Shown here: piece by piece, positions 47,713-57,378 of the stretch
Numbering within the stretch: the first letter of the stretch is position 1
Layout: each line of letters begins with the position of its first letter
Notes under the pieces: generated by a model
The model's input: the letters and a program-made list of their open reading frames with translations, nothing else
Database searches by the model: none
What the model was told of the DNA's origin: nothing
Assembly (NCBI GenBank): GCA_018221105.1
Contig: JAAOYA010000010.1
Location: 81,678-145,677 of the forward strand
Length of the DNA: 64,000 bases
From: Candidatus Woesearchaeota archaeon
Lineage (GTDB): Archaea > Nanobdellota > Nanobdellia > Woesearchaeales > JAAOYA01
Reading direction: 5' to 3'
Program-made: the position numbers and the translations under genes

Positions 47713-47755
47713 TTTTCCCTTTTCATGTCACTTTTTTGTTTTCTCGCCGGGGGCT
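47713..47755 (+). repeat. 43-bp composite repeat, copy 2
   Basis: ttttcccttttcatgtcactttttt-gtttt-ctcgccgggggct. Confidence 0.85.
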
Positions 47756-47824
47756 CCACTTTTTTTTGGTAAGATTTTTAAAGCAGTCATGGTATTGTTA
47801 TCTAAAAGAGGTTTTTAGTGGTTT

Positions 47825-50575
47825 ATGGCAGAGCCCACGAAATGGTATAAGTTAGAGGTAAAGAGTGTTCTTGAAAGGTTGAAGTCTTTTGAGGCTGGTC
47901 TTTCTAAGGTTGAGGCTAGGAATCGTTTAGCACAATATGGTCCTAATAGTTTGGAGAAGGCTCATCCTACTAGTGCTTTTAAGATTCTTATGGATCAATT
48001 GAGAAATTTTATAATTTATGTTTTATTGTTGGCTGCTATTCTCACTTTTATTTCTGATAATACTATTGAGTTTTATGTTATTTCAAGCATTATATTATTT
48101 GTCGTCGGGTTGGGTTTTTTTCAGGAGTTCAGAGCGAGAAAGAGTTTAGATTCTTTGAAAAGTTTGGGCACTGCCAAGGCCACTGTTTTTCGTGATGGCA
48201 CAAAATTTTTGATTGACGCGAAAAAACTTATTCCTGGCGACATTATTTTTTTAGAAGAAGGCATTAAGGTTCCTGCTGACGCAAGATTGATTGAGGTTGG
48301 TGGTTTGAAAGTTGACGAGTCAACATTGACTGGTGAGAGTTCTACTGTTGCAAAGAGCAATTTGGTGCTTGATGGTGATCAGGTTTTAGCTGAACAGTCT
48401 AACATGATTTTTAGTGGTACTTTGGTTGTTGGTGGCAATGCAAAGGCTGTTGTTGTCGAGACTGGTATTCGCTCTGAGGTTGGCCATATTAGTAAGTTGA
48501 TGGCTAGTATTCACGAGGTTAAAACTCCATTGCAAAAAAAGATTGATGTCATGAGTAAAAATATTACTTTTGTTGTTTTTGGCATTTGTCTTTTATTGTT
48601 TGGTGTTAGTTTGTTGCAGCGCTGGCCTGTTGAAACTATTGATATTTTTGATAGTTTAATTTTGGTTATTGCTGTTGCTGTTAGTGGCATTCCTGAGAGT
48701 TTTCCGGCAGTTATTACTGTGGCGCTTGCTAGTGGTGTTAATAAGATGGCACGCCAAAAAGTTATTATTAAACGTTTGCCTGCTGTTGAAACTCTTGGAA
48801 GTGTTAACGTTATTTGTTCTGATAAGACTGGTACTTTGACTCGTAATTTGCTTGCCGCTAAAAAAATTTTTGTTGATTTGAATGTTGTTGATGTTTCAAT
48901 TAATGATTATAATCCTATTGGAACTTTTAATATTAATGAGGATAAGGTTGACCCTTTGATTACTGGTTCTTTGGAGACTTTGTGCGAGATTGTGATGGTT
49001 TGCAATAATTCTCATACTAAACAAGAAGATGAGAATTGGGTTTTGCATGGTGATCCTACTGATGGTGCTTTGCTTACTTTAGCAAAGGCAGCTGGCCTAA
49101 ATCATGAAAACATTAAAAAAAAGTATCCTCGTGTTAAAGAATTGCCTTTTGATCCTTATCGTAAAATGATGAGCACTGTTAACAAAACCAAAGAGGGTAG
49201 TGTTTTGATGGTCAAAGGTAGTTATGAGAGTGTTATTGAAAAAAGTAATCGTATACTTATTGAGAATCGTATTGTTAAACTTACTCCTAAAATGAAGCAA
49301 GAGTTGTTGCGAGTTCATGATAAGTTTGCAATTGAATCTTTGCGTGTTCTCGCATTGGCTTACAAGCCTATTGCTAGTGCTGGTTATTCAGAAAATAGTC
49401 TTATTTTTGTTGGTTTGGTAGGTTTAAAGGACTTACCGCGTGATGGTGTAATGAGAGCTATTAGTGATTGTCATAAGGCCGGAATTGATGTTATTATGAT
49501 TACTGGCGATAATAAAACAACAGCTCAAAGTATTGGCCAAGAGCTTGGCATTATTCGAAGCGAAGCTGATAAAGTGCTCAGCTCTAAAGAGTTAGAACGA
49601 TTAACTGAAGAGCAGTTTTTGACTGTTATTGATCAAGTGAAGGTTTACGCTCGCACTACTCCTGAGCAAAAATTTCGAATTGTTAAAGCATTGCAAAAAG
49701 CTGGCAAGATTGTTGCAATGACAGGTGACGGTGTCAATGATGCTCCAGCATTGGATCAAGCAGATTGTGGTGTTGCAATGGGATTGAGCGGTACTGATGT
49801 TGCGCGTGAAAGCGCCGATATTGTTATTACTGATGATAATTTTTCAACTATTGTGAGTGCGATAAAAGAAGGTCGCACTATTTACTCTAATATTAGGCGT
49901 TTTATTTATTATTTGTTAACGGGCAATATTACTGAAGTTTTGATTATTGCTACTGCTGTTATGCTTGGTGTTAGCCTGCCACTTACTGCTTTGATGGTAT
50001 TGTTTATCAATATTGTCACAAGTGACGTTCCGGCTTTGGCTTTGAGTGTTGAACCGTCGCATGGCGGTGTGATGCGTCAAAAACCTCGCAATCCTAAAGA
50101 ACCTTTGCTCAATGATTATATTTTGTTAAAGATTGGTACTTTGGTGCCTGTTTTGATGCTTGGTACTACTAGTCTTTTTATGTGGATGCTTGCTGTTCGC
50201 GGTGGTACTTTGTCAGAGGCTAGGACTGTTGCTTTTGTCACATTGATACTTTTTGAATTATTTCACGCTCTTAACGCTCGTAGTTTGCACCATACTATTT
50301 TCAAAAAAGAGTTTTTAACTTCTAACTCTAAAATATTTTTTGCGATTGGCGTGTCGTTAGTTGCTACTTTGTGGGCTGTTTACTCTCGTTTTGGACAAGA
50401 TGTTTTTGGCACTGCACCGTTAACTCTTGATGTTTGGTTTATTATTTTGGTTGTTTCATCACTGGTTATTTTTGTTGTTGAAATGATTAAATTGTTTGTG
50501 AAAAGTGAGATTGTTGAGCGTAAAAAGCTTGGCATGATTATTGAAACAAAGCATGCTGACTCTGTTAATGCGTGA
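47825..50575 (+). CDS. P-type cation-transporting ATPase (P2/Ca2+-type)
   Basis: 'DESTLTGESS', 'CSDKTGTLTRN', 'MTGDGVNDAPALDQADCGVAMG'. Confidence 0.96.
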   Translation: MAEPTKWYKLEVKSVLERLKSFEAGLSKVEARNRLAQYGPNSLEKAHPTSAFKILMDQLRNFIIYVLLLAAILTFISDNTIEFYVISSIILFVVGLGFFQEFRARKSLDSLKSLGTAKATVFRDGTKFLIDAKKLIPGDIIFLEEGIKVPADARLIEVGGLKVDESTLTGESSTVAKSNLVLDGDQVLAEQSNMIFSGTLVVGGNAKAVVVETGIRSEVGHISKLMASIHEVKTPLQKKIDVMSKNITFVVFGICLLLFGVSLLQRWPVETIDIFDSLILVIAVAVSGIPESFPAVITVALASGVNKMARQKVIIKRLPAVETLGSVNVICSDKTGTLTRNLLAAKKIFVDLNVVDVSINDYNPIGTFNINEDKVDPLITGSLETLCEIVMVCNNSHTKQEDENWVLHGDPTDGALLTLAKAAGLNHENIKKKYPRVKELPFDPYRKMMSTVNKTKEGSVLMVKGSYESVIEKSNRILIENRIVKLTPKMKQELLRVHDKFAIESLRVLALAYKPIASAGYSENSLIFVGLVGLKDLPRDGVMRAISDCHKAGIDVIMITGDNKTTAQSIGQELGIIRSEADKVLSSKELERLTEEQFLTVIDQVKVYARTTPEQKFRIVKALQKAGKIVAMTGDGVNDAPALDQADCGVAMGLSGTDVARESADIVITDDNFSTIVSAIKEGRTIYSNIRRFIYYLLTGNITEVLIIATAVMLGVSLPLTALMVLFINIVTSDVPALALSVEPSHGGVMRQKPRNPKEPLLNDYILLKIGTLVPVLMLGTTSLFMWMLAVRGGTLSEARTVAFVTLILFELFHALNARSLHHTIFKKEFLTSNSKIFFAIGVSLVATLWAVYSRFGQDVFGTAPLTLDVWFIILVVSSLVIFVVEMIKLFVKSEIVERKKLGMIIETKHADSVNA

Positions 50576-50617
50576 TTTTCAAAAGTTTTAAAAACTCTTT
50601 TTAGCATTAGCTTTGTT

Positions 50618-50770
50618 ATGGCAAACATTAGTATTCCACCATCACCTTTCTCTGCTGATGCTGCTGCTGGCAGTAGTATCACACGCTTTGGCATTTTAAT
50701 GCTAGTTTTTGCTGGAGCGCTTATGATTATTGCTTTTATTCGATGGGCTACTAGGAGAATGCGAGAGTGA
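50618..50770 (+). CDS. Small single-TM protein
   Basis: Not in track; MANISIPPSPFSADAAAGSSITRFGILMLVFAGALMIIAFIRWATRRMRE*, stop overlaps adk GTG start. Confidence 0.6.
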   Translation: MANISIPPSPFSADAAAGSSITRFGILMLVFAGALMIIAFIRWATRRMRE

Positions 50771-51390
50771 AAATAACTCTTTTGGGTCCTCCTGGTTGTG
50801 GTAAGGGTACACAAGCAGAATTATTAGCAAAAAAACTTGGTGTTTTGGTTATTAGTACTGGTGTTATAATTCGTAATTTGATGGAGTCTGGTGGTTTTTC
50901 AAAAGAGCAAGAAGAAAACATGAACAAGGGTGGTTTTTTGCCTGACGAGCAAGTGATTAAGATTGTTGAGGACGAGATTAGTAAAAAGGAGCATTCTAGG
51001 GGTTTTGTACTTGATGGTTTTCCTCGCAGCTTGTTTCAAGCTGAAAGTTTTGAAGATTTTGAAATATTAGATTGTGCAATTTATTATAGTGTGAGTGATA
51101 GCGAGGTTGTTAAAAGGATTAGTGGTCGCCGCCAATGTCATTGTGGCAGTACTTATCACGTGCTTTTTAACCCTCCAAAAAAAGAAGGTTTTTGTGATGA
51201 TTGTAATGAAAAGTTATACCAGCGCGAAGATGACGGCGAGAGTGTTGTCAAAAACAGGCTTTTGGCGTACCAGGAGAAAACACAGCCTTTGATTGAATTT
51301 TATAAATCTAAAGGTATTCTATTAGAGATTGATGGCGAGCAAAAGATTGAGAAAGTTTTTGAGGATACTATTGAAGCATTAAAGCTTTGA
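50767..51390 (+). CDS. adk: Adenylate kinase
   Basis: 'ITLLGPPGCGKGTQAELLAKKLGV', 'GFVLDGFPRSLFQAE', Cys-rich LID 'CHCGSTYH...CDDC'. Confidence 0.97.
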   Translation: MKITLLGPPGCGKGTQAELLAKKLGVLVISTGVIIRNLMESGGFSKEQEENMNKGGFLPDEQVIKIVEDEISKKEHSRGFVLDGFPRSLFQAESFEDFEILDCAIYYSVSDSEVVKRISGRRQCHCGSTYHVLFNPPKKEGFCDDCNEKLYQREDDGESVVKNRLLAYQEKTQPLIEFYKSKGILLEIDGEQKIEKVFEDTIEALKL

Positions 51391-52318
51391 TTACTATTGT
51401 TGCATAACTTCCTTTGTTTAATGTGAATTTGACTGTGCATTTTTTGTTTTTTGAGAATTCATCTGGTTGTAATTGTCCTATTGTTAAATCTTTTATTGTT
51501 ATCAGTAATTCTCTTGTGGTGCCAGGGCTTGTTAGTTGTGGTAATTGCGCAAATATAAAATCTCTTGGCGTGATACCTTCATCTTCTAATAGTTTGTTTT
51601 CTGATTCGAACCCTATGAGTTCTATTGTTTGATTATCGATTTTTGTGGTTGGAAAGTATAGTTCTCCTAGGGCATACTTTGCTGTTTTGTGTTTTGTTAT
51701 TAGTTTTTTTACTGTTTCATTAAAAAGATAGCTTTGGTACGCGTGCACGTACATTTTAAGGTTTTGTTTTGGCAGTGTTCTTAGTGCTCCCACATAATCT
51801 GCTGGCTTGTCTATTAAATGGTGTTGTGTTTGTTCTATTAGCTCGCATGCACTTCGAAAATCTTTTTTTACTAGGTGTTTTCCTATTATGTGATTGTTTT
51901 TGTTGTTGCCGAATCGTTGATCGTCAAAATAGTTAGGAATTTGTTTTGCGAGTTTTGGTGGTTGTTCTATGTTTCTAACGGTTATTGTGAACTTGTTACC
52001 AAGTAGTTCTCCAAGGTTTAATCGATTGTTGGTTTGGCCTAAGTAGTTTAGTATTAAATTTTTTGTTTTATAGTCTTTTTTTGCTCCTTTGCTTATTGTG
52101 ATGTATTGTGTGGTTATTGCAATTTTGTCTTTTGTGCCGGCAAAATTGATGTATTTGATTGGTGTTTTGTAGTGTTGACTGATTTTTTTTGTTGCATCAA
52201 TTGTTGTCAAATCACGCTTTGTTAGTTTGTACAATGCGTACTGGCCAGTATCTTCTGGTTTTGCTTTTGTGATCTCTTCTACTATGAAGTCTTCTGGTAT
52301 TGTTTTTAACTTGTACAT
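51368..52318 (-). CDS. truD: tRNA pseudouridine synthase TruD family
   Basis: 'PEDFIVEEI', 'INFAGTKDKIAITTQYI', 'NYFDDQRFG', 'HAYQSYLFN'. Confidence 0.95.
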   Translation of the reverse strand: MYKLKTIPEDFIVEEITKAKPEDTGQYALYKLTKRDLTTIDATKKISQHYKTPIKYINFAGTKDKIAITTQYITISKGAKKDYKTKNLILNYLGQTNNRLNLGELLGNKFTITVRNIEQPPKLAKQIPNYFDDQRFGNNKNNHIIGKHLVKKDFRSACELIEQTQHHLIDKPADYVGALRTLPKQNLKMYVHAYQSYLFNETVKKLITKHKTAKYALGELYFPTTKIDNQTIELIGFESENKLLEDEGITPRDFIFAQLPQLTSPGTTRELLITIKDLTIGQLQPDEFSKNKKCTVKFTLNKGSYATIVIKALMLQ

Positions 52319-52371
52319 TTTGTTGTGTTAATGAAAACTTTTTTATAAAATGTTACTCTAAAAGCTTTTTT

Positions 52372-52701
52372 ATGAACAAAAAAGCTTTTTTTATCAACTT
52401 GGGATTTTCACTGTTATCGTTTATCATTATTTGGGTTTTACGAGATGAAATATTGGTAAGTATTAGTTTGATGGTGCTTTTGGGAGTGGTATTCTTTTTT
52501 CACCGTGAGCCGCGAGAGTGGATTGTTTTTCTTGTTGGACTAGTGTTAGGAGTGCTTTTAGAGGTTGGCAGTGATCAAATCCTTAAATTGCAGTATTGGA
52601 GTGAAGGGATGTTATTAGGTGTTCCTTTGTGGCTGCCACTACTTTGGGGTCTTGGTTTTATATTAATCAGAAGACTTGGTAATAGTATTGTAAAATATTA
52701 A
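52372..52701 (+). CDS. Small membrane protein
   Basis: Hydrophobic segments; ATG 52372. Confidence 0.6.
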   Translation: MNKKAFFINLGFSLLSFIIIWVLRDEILVSISLMVLLGVVFFFHREPREWIVFLVGLVLGVLLEVGSDQILKLQYWSEGMLLGVPLWLPLLWGLGFILIRRLGNSIVKY

Positions 52702-52982
52702 GCAAATATTGTTTTTAAGTGTTCTCGCATTGTTTTAATCTCTGAAGAGTCACTTTGGATTGTTTGATGCCAAGTTTTTAATTGTTCTAAAAGATGTAAT
52801 TGCGCGTTTTTTTTAGTGCGGCCATAACCTTTAACAGGGCAACCTTCAGGTCTAAAATTTGATGGTACCAAGTGCATAGCTTGATAGCCAGTGTCTCCTA
52901 TTGGAATGCAAGCAATACTTATTGGTTCTGCAAGATTGTACTGTCCTACTGACTGCACTGTACTAACTTCTACTCCCCCCAT
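52698..52982 (-). CDS. Hypothetical protein
   Basis: Intact ORF. Confidence 0.5.
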   Translation of the reverse strand: MGGVEVSTVQSVGQYNLAEPISIACIPIGDTGYQAMHLVPSNFRPEGCPVKGYGRTKKNAQLHLLEQLKTWHQTIQSDSSEIKTMREHLKTIFA

Positions 52983-53024
52983 AATACTGTTTTTTCAAAG
53001 TTTTATTTTTAAAAGTATCGTTTT

Positions 53025-53381
53025 TTAATTACAGTCTATCGGGTACCCTTCGTACGGTCCGTACCAGTTTTTATTGTCGAGTACCCAGAATTTGTTGTCT
53101 GATGGACAGTAGAATGCTTTGGCGGTGATTGCTCCGCGAACATAATTTCCTAGTTTTATATCATCTGCTAGTTCTGCCTCTCCCGGGCAGATCCAGGCCA
53201 TTTTGGTGTCACCGTCTGGTTGCTCAAAGCGTTTGAATTGGGGTATTTTTTTTGCTTCTTCTAAATTTCTTGGTGTGAAACGATTATTAATTGTTAACTC
53301 GTAGTTGGCATTGCAATTAGCGCAACCAGTTAACACAATTGATAATGTTAGTAATAGTACTAATAATATTGTTTTTTTCAT
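53025..53381 (-). CDS. Lipoprotein
   Basis: 'MKKTILLVLLLTLSIVLTGCANC'. Confidence 0.7.
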   Translation of the reverse strand: MKKTILLVLLLTLSIVLTGCANCNANYELTINNRFTPRNLEEAKKIPQFKRFEQPDGDTKMAWICPGEAELADDIKLGNYVRGAITAKAFYCPSDNKFWVLDNKNWYGPYEGYPIDCN

Positions 53382-53462
53382 TAATAACCTCTTTTTAATA
53401 TTGTAATGTGTTGTAGTTTTTAATAATTATTATAAAAAAAGCTATTTTAACAGTTTTTTGCG

Positions 53463-53534
53463 AGCCTGTGGCCTAGTGGATAGGGCAATCGCCTCCTAAG
53501 CGATGGGTCGGGGGTTCAAATCCTCCCAGGCTCG
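53463..53534 (+). tRNA. tRNA-Arg(CCT)
   Basis: GAGCCTG/CAGGCTC acceptor, ATCGC CTCCTAA GCGAT anticodon arm, GGGGG TTCAAAT CCTCC T-arm. Confidence 0.93.
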
Positions 53535-53570
53535 TTAAGTTTTTAAACATTGAAGCGTTTAATTGCTGTT

Positions 53571-54371
53571 ATGGAGTTTTCGCGCAAACGATTCAACGAT
53601 CTTTATTATGTGTTAGCAGAGCATGATAGTGTTAATCGTTGGATAGTTTTCATTCATGGTATTGGCAGTAACCATACTGTTTTTGATAAAGCATTAAATC
53701 ATTTTTACTCTGAGGGTTATAATGTGTTAGCAGTTGACTTGTTGGGTCATGGTCGTTCTAAAAAGCCTTTGGCTGACAAGCATTACGCTATTAATAATAT
53801 GGCTAGCAAGGTTCGCCAAGTAATTAATCATGAAAAAATCAAAGATTTTGTGTTGGTTGGTCATTCTCTTGGTGGAATGTTGACTGTCAAAATTGCTGCT
53901 GTCAATAAGGTTAAGCCTGAGGGTATTGTTATTATTGACAGTTTGATTCGTAATCCTTGGGGCGGTATGGCGAAGTATTATCAAAAGTTTTTCCAGTATG
54001 CTATCAAAAAGGGCACTGGTGTTATCAAAAATCCTACTTTGAAGGTGAATTTTGAATTGCCTTCAAAGTATACTAAGTTTAGTCGTTTTTTGAAGACTAT
54101 GAGTAATACTTATTGGAAGGCGTATTTTTTATTGTTTGATTATGCGCTAAAGGCTGACTTGTCTGTTGATGCTTCTAAGCTTGAAATGCCTGCTCTTATA
54201 CTTCACGGCAGCTTTGATATCATCACTCCTGTCTGGTCGGCGCTTGACATTGCTAAAAACATTAAGGATTCTAGGGTTGTCATTATTAATGGTGCTGGTC
54301 ACATAGTGCTTTATTCACAACCGCAACTGGTTAATCAAGAAATTGATAAGTTTTTAAGAGAACTTTCCTAG
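53571..54371 (+). CDS. Alpha/beta hydrolase
   Basis: 'IVFIHGIGSNHTVF', 'LVGHSLGGML', 'GAGHIVLYSQP'. Confidence 0.9.
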   Translation: MEFSRKRFNDLYYVLAEHDSVNRWIVFIHGIGSNHTVFDKALNHFYSEGYNVLAVDLLGHGRSKKPLADKHYAINNMASKVRQVINHEKIKDFVLVGHSLGGMLTVKIAAVNKVKPEGIVIIDSLIRNPWGGMAKYYQKFFQYAIKKGTGVIKNPTLKVNFELPSKYTKFSRFLKTMSNTYWKAYFLLFDYALKADLSVDASKLEMPALILHGSFDIITPVWSALDIAKNIKDSRVVIINGAGHIVLYSQPQLVNQEIDKFLRELS

Positions 54372-55224
54372 TCTTTCACGCTTGTTTATTTTCATTCTAA
54401 TACGAGCTTTTTCTTTAGCTTTTTGTTCTGCGTCATGAAGTGAACAAAAATGATATAGCAACTCGTCACGAACTTTTGTTATTTGATCAAGCTCGTAATA
54501 ATCTTCAAAAACTATTAGTGGTGTTTCATCACATTTTTCTAAGGCTATGATACCCATTCTAGCCATCCAAATATTTTGTTTTCTTCTAAAATCTTTTATT
54601 AACTCAGAATCAGAATCAAAATCTTTCTCTGGATCATCTTGAAAATACATTATTACTGGCAGATGAGTTTCATTTTGATTGTTGTATGTTTGAATACTAA
54701 ATAATAATCTTGAATCTTTTACTGGATCAAGTTTAGAGTCAATAATTAATAATTCTGGACTAATGCTTTTTTCTGTTAATAATCTTACTGCTTGCTCAAT
54801 ATCGGTACCAGTAACTGCGTACTCTAAGTTTGGAGGGCAATAAACACCTCTTGTTGTTGTATTGAGTAAAGAATAAGTCTATAGTGCTATTTCTTATGTG
54901 ATGAGTTTTTATTCTTTGTTCAAGTTCAGGATTTTGCGCTACTATTTTTCTTGCAGCTTCAATAAGCTCTTCAGTGTAACCTGGCAAATCTTCAAATTCT
55001 GGAATGTGTGCTAATTGAATACCATACTCTGCAGGTTTTGCAAGCTCTGAAGTCACATATAAAGTATCCACGCTGACAATATCTTCAGGCTCTAAGTTAT
55101 AATCAGGATTGTAAGATGATGGATCTTGATCTAAATCAACATCTATTGGTTCTGGAATCACACAATCAATCAGTGTAGAATAAGTTCTTAATTCAGGATC
55201 TTCTGCTAGCGAGGCCTTGTGCAT
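54354..55224 (-). pseudogene. Single gene split by an apparent +1 frameshift (track ORFs 54796..55224 and 54354..54650)
   Basis: After 'FFTQYNN' the frame +1 reads RGVYCPPNLEYAVTGTDIEQAVRLLTEKSISPELLIIDSKLDPVKDSRLLFSIQTYNNQNETHLPVIMYFQDD... without a stop into the downstream ORF. Confidence 0.7.
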
Positions 55225-55255
55225 AGTAGTTTCTAGAATAACTTATATAAAAAGT

Positions 55256-56665
55256 TTAGGAATGCTTTTTTAAAGTCTCTACGATTTTTTTGCCGTCTGC
55301 TTTGCCGCGTAACTCTCCCATTGCTTTTCCTATTAGCGCGTTGAATGGTAATCCTTTGTTTTTTGAGATTATGTTTTTGATTTTGTTTTCTAATTCTTTG
55401 TCTGTCATTAAAGAGTATTTTTGATAGTTGACGTTTTGTTTTTTTGCTATTGTGATTAGTATTTCTTCTAAGGCGTCTTTGGCTATTTGCCCATTGTTTA
55501 ATTTTTCGAATATTGTTTCGAAGTCTTTTGTTGTCACGTTGTTTGCGTCTACGTTGTGTTTTCTTGTTAGTTCTCGTAGTTTTGGCAGCATTGTCTCACC
55601 TATGAATGATGGTTTTAGTTTTTTGAATTTTTTTGTGAACGCTTCGAATGTTTTTGTTAGGTGTTGTTTTGCTATTAGCTCTGCTAGGTCTTTGCTGATG
55701 CCTGTTTTTGCTAGTCTTTTTGCTGTGTCTTCGATTAATTCTATGCCCTCTAGTTTTTCGTACGTTGGCGTTATTATTGCTACGTCTGTTTCTGGGTACA
55801 TTCTGTCAGCTCCAGGCATTGGTCTTAGGTACGAGGTTGTGTTGTTTGATTCGACTTTTCGTACTTCGTCTTTTAGTTTACCTTTGAGTTTTACGTGGCG
55901 TTGTATTTCTATTTCTATTACTTTTGGCATGTTTTTGATTTCTTGAAAGCCTTTGATTTCTACTCTGGCTCCGTTGTTTATGCTTAAATTTACGTCTTGT
56001 CGTATGCTGCCTAGTCCTCTTTTTACTCTTTGTGTTGAGCGTAGTATCATGCCGATTTTTTCTGCTGTTTCCTTGGCGTGCTCGCTATCGATTATGTCTG
56101 GCTCTGTTGCTATCTCTATTAGTGGAATACCTAATCTTGAAAGATTGTAGGTGTCTTTTTGGCTTGAGCGTTTGACTATTTTTGCTGCTTCTTCTTCTAA
56201 GCATATCACGCTTATTCTGACTCGTCCTTTAGAAGTTTCTATGTGGCCGTCGCGTCCTACTAGTGCTGTTCGCTGAAATCCTGACACGTTGGAGCCGTCT
56301 ATTACTGTTTTGCGCATGAATTGTATTTTTTGTACTGGTTTGGCATTCAAGAGTTGTGTTATTTGCATTACTGTTTTCAATGCTTCTTGGTTTACTTGGT
56401 GTGGTGGTTCTTCGTCTAATTCTACTAGGCATGTGTTATCATTGTAGACGTAGTACTCGAATTGTTTGGCTTTTTTTTGCTCGTGTGCTGCTGCTTGGTC
56501 TATGCTACCGCTCTCGCCTGCTGATGCTCGCAGTTCTCTAATGATTATCGCGTCTGGTTTCGCGTCTGTGATTTCTGCTGGGCACCCGCAAAAAAGTTTT
56601 TTTCCTGGTAGTTGTTGGTGTATTTCTATTCCTGCTTTGAAACCTAGTTTTTTATAATCTATCAT
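55256..56665 (-). CDS. gatE: Archaeal Glu-tRNA(Gln) amidotransferase subunit E, compact form
   Basis: 'GIEIHQQLPGKKLFCGCP', 'VELDEEPPHQVNQEAL', 'GSNVSGFQRTALV', 'VKRGLGSIRQDVNLSI', GatB/E-type tail. Confidence 0.88.
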   Translation of the reverse strand: MIDYKKLGFKAGIEIHQQLPGKKLFCGCPAEITDAKPDAIIIRELRASAGESGSIDQAAAHEQKKAKQFEYYVYNDNTCLVELDEEPPHQVNQEALKTVMQITQLLNAKPVQKIQFMRKTVIDGSNVSGFQRTALVGRDGHIETSKGRVRISVICLEEEAAKIVKRSSQKDTYNLSRLGIPLIEIATEPDIIDSEHAKETAEKIGMILRSTQRVKRGLGSIRQDVNLSINNGARVEIKGFQEIKNMPKVIEIEIQRHVKLKGKLKDEVRKVESNNTTSYLRPMPGADRMYPETDVAIITPTYEKLEGIELIEDTAKRLAKTGISKDLAELIAKQHLTKTFEAFTKKFKKLKPSFIGETMLPKLRELTRKHNVDANNVTTKDFETIFEKLNNGQIAKDALEEILITIAKKQNVNYQKYSLMTDKELENKIKNIISKNKGLPFNALIGKAMGELRGKADGKKIVETLKKHS

Positions 56666-56698
56666 AGAACAATTTATTGCTGTATTATTTATAAAGTT

Positions 56699-57340
56699 TT
56701 AGCAGAATTCTGTGCAGCCGCCGTCGTTTGTTTTTGTTATGCACTCGGCGCTCATTAGTTCTGCTGCTACTGTTGGACAGGTGATTTTTTGGTCGTCTGC
56801 GTTGTAGTATGTTGCGTCTGTGTCTAGTATGCTTACTACTTTTAGTATGTTATTGTCACAAATAAAGACTTTTTCTGTGTACTTATCATTGCAGTATCCT
56901 CTTGCTCTGTCTTTGATGCTTGGCCCTGCTAGTGGGTCGATGATTACTGGCTCGCATTTTTTGTCATTGCAGCTTACCCCGCTTGATGGTGCGCATGCGT
57001 AATCACAGGTTGTTTTGTAAGTGTCAAATAATGGTTGTAGTTTTTCTGCTTTGTCTTTGTTTACGTATACGTAGCAGCCAAATGGGCATTTGTTGCCTAG
57101 TAGTTGGCAGTCATCGCGTGTTTTGCAATTGTTTGCTTGTGCTATTAGTTCTTTTAGTTCTATGTCTGTTACACAGTCTTCTTCCCATACTCTTAGGCAC
57201 TTGTCTTGTGGCTCGCAGTAGGTGTAGCCTGCGCTTGCTTTGCAACCGTGCTCGTCTAAATCGTTGCCAACGATTTCTTGTTGGCAACCTATAAGAAATA
57301 ATAGTACTATTATGAATAACGCGCTAAAAACTTTCTTCAT
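56699..57340 (-). CDS. Cysteine-rich lipoprotein
   Basis: 'MKKVFSALFIIVLLFLIGCQQ'. Confidence 0.7.
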   Translation of the reverse strand: MKKVFSALFIIVLLFLIGCQQEIVGNDLDEHGCKASAGYTYCEPQDKCLRVWEEDCVTDIELKELIAQANNCKTRDDCQLLGNKCPFGCYVYVNKDKAEKLQPLFDTYKTTCDYACAPSSGVSCNDKKCEPVIIDPLAGPSIKDRARGYCNDKYTEKVFICDNNILKVVSILDTDATYYNADDQKITCPTVAAELMSAECITKTNDGGCTEFC

Positions 57341-57378
57341 AAGACAAAAATTGTTTTATTCTTTTATAAATTTTTTTA

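Noticed and set aside
46326-47755. Additional tRNA genes at the att repeats
   Set aside because: Only the 3' 13-18 nt of tRNA-Thr are repeated; no D or anticodon arm precedes them
53463-53534. tRNA-Arg as a second integration site
   Set aside because: No repeat of its 3' end and no integrase nearby; flanking genes look chromosomal
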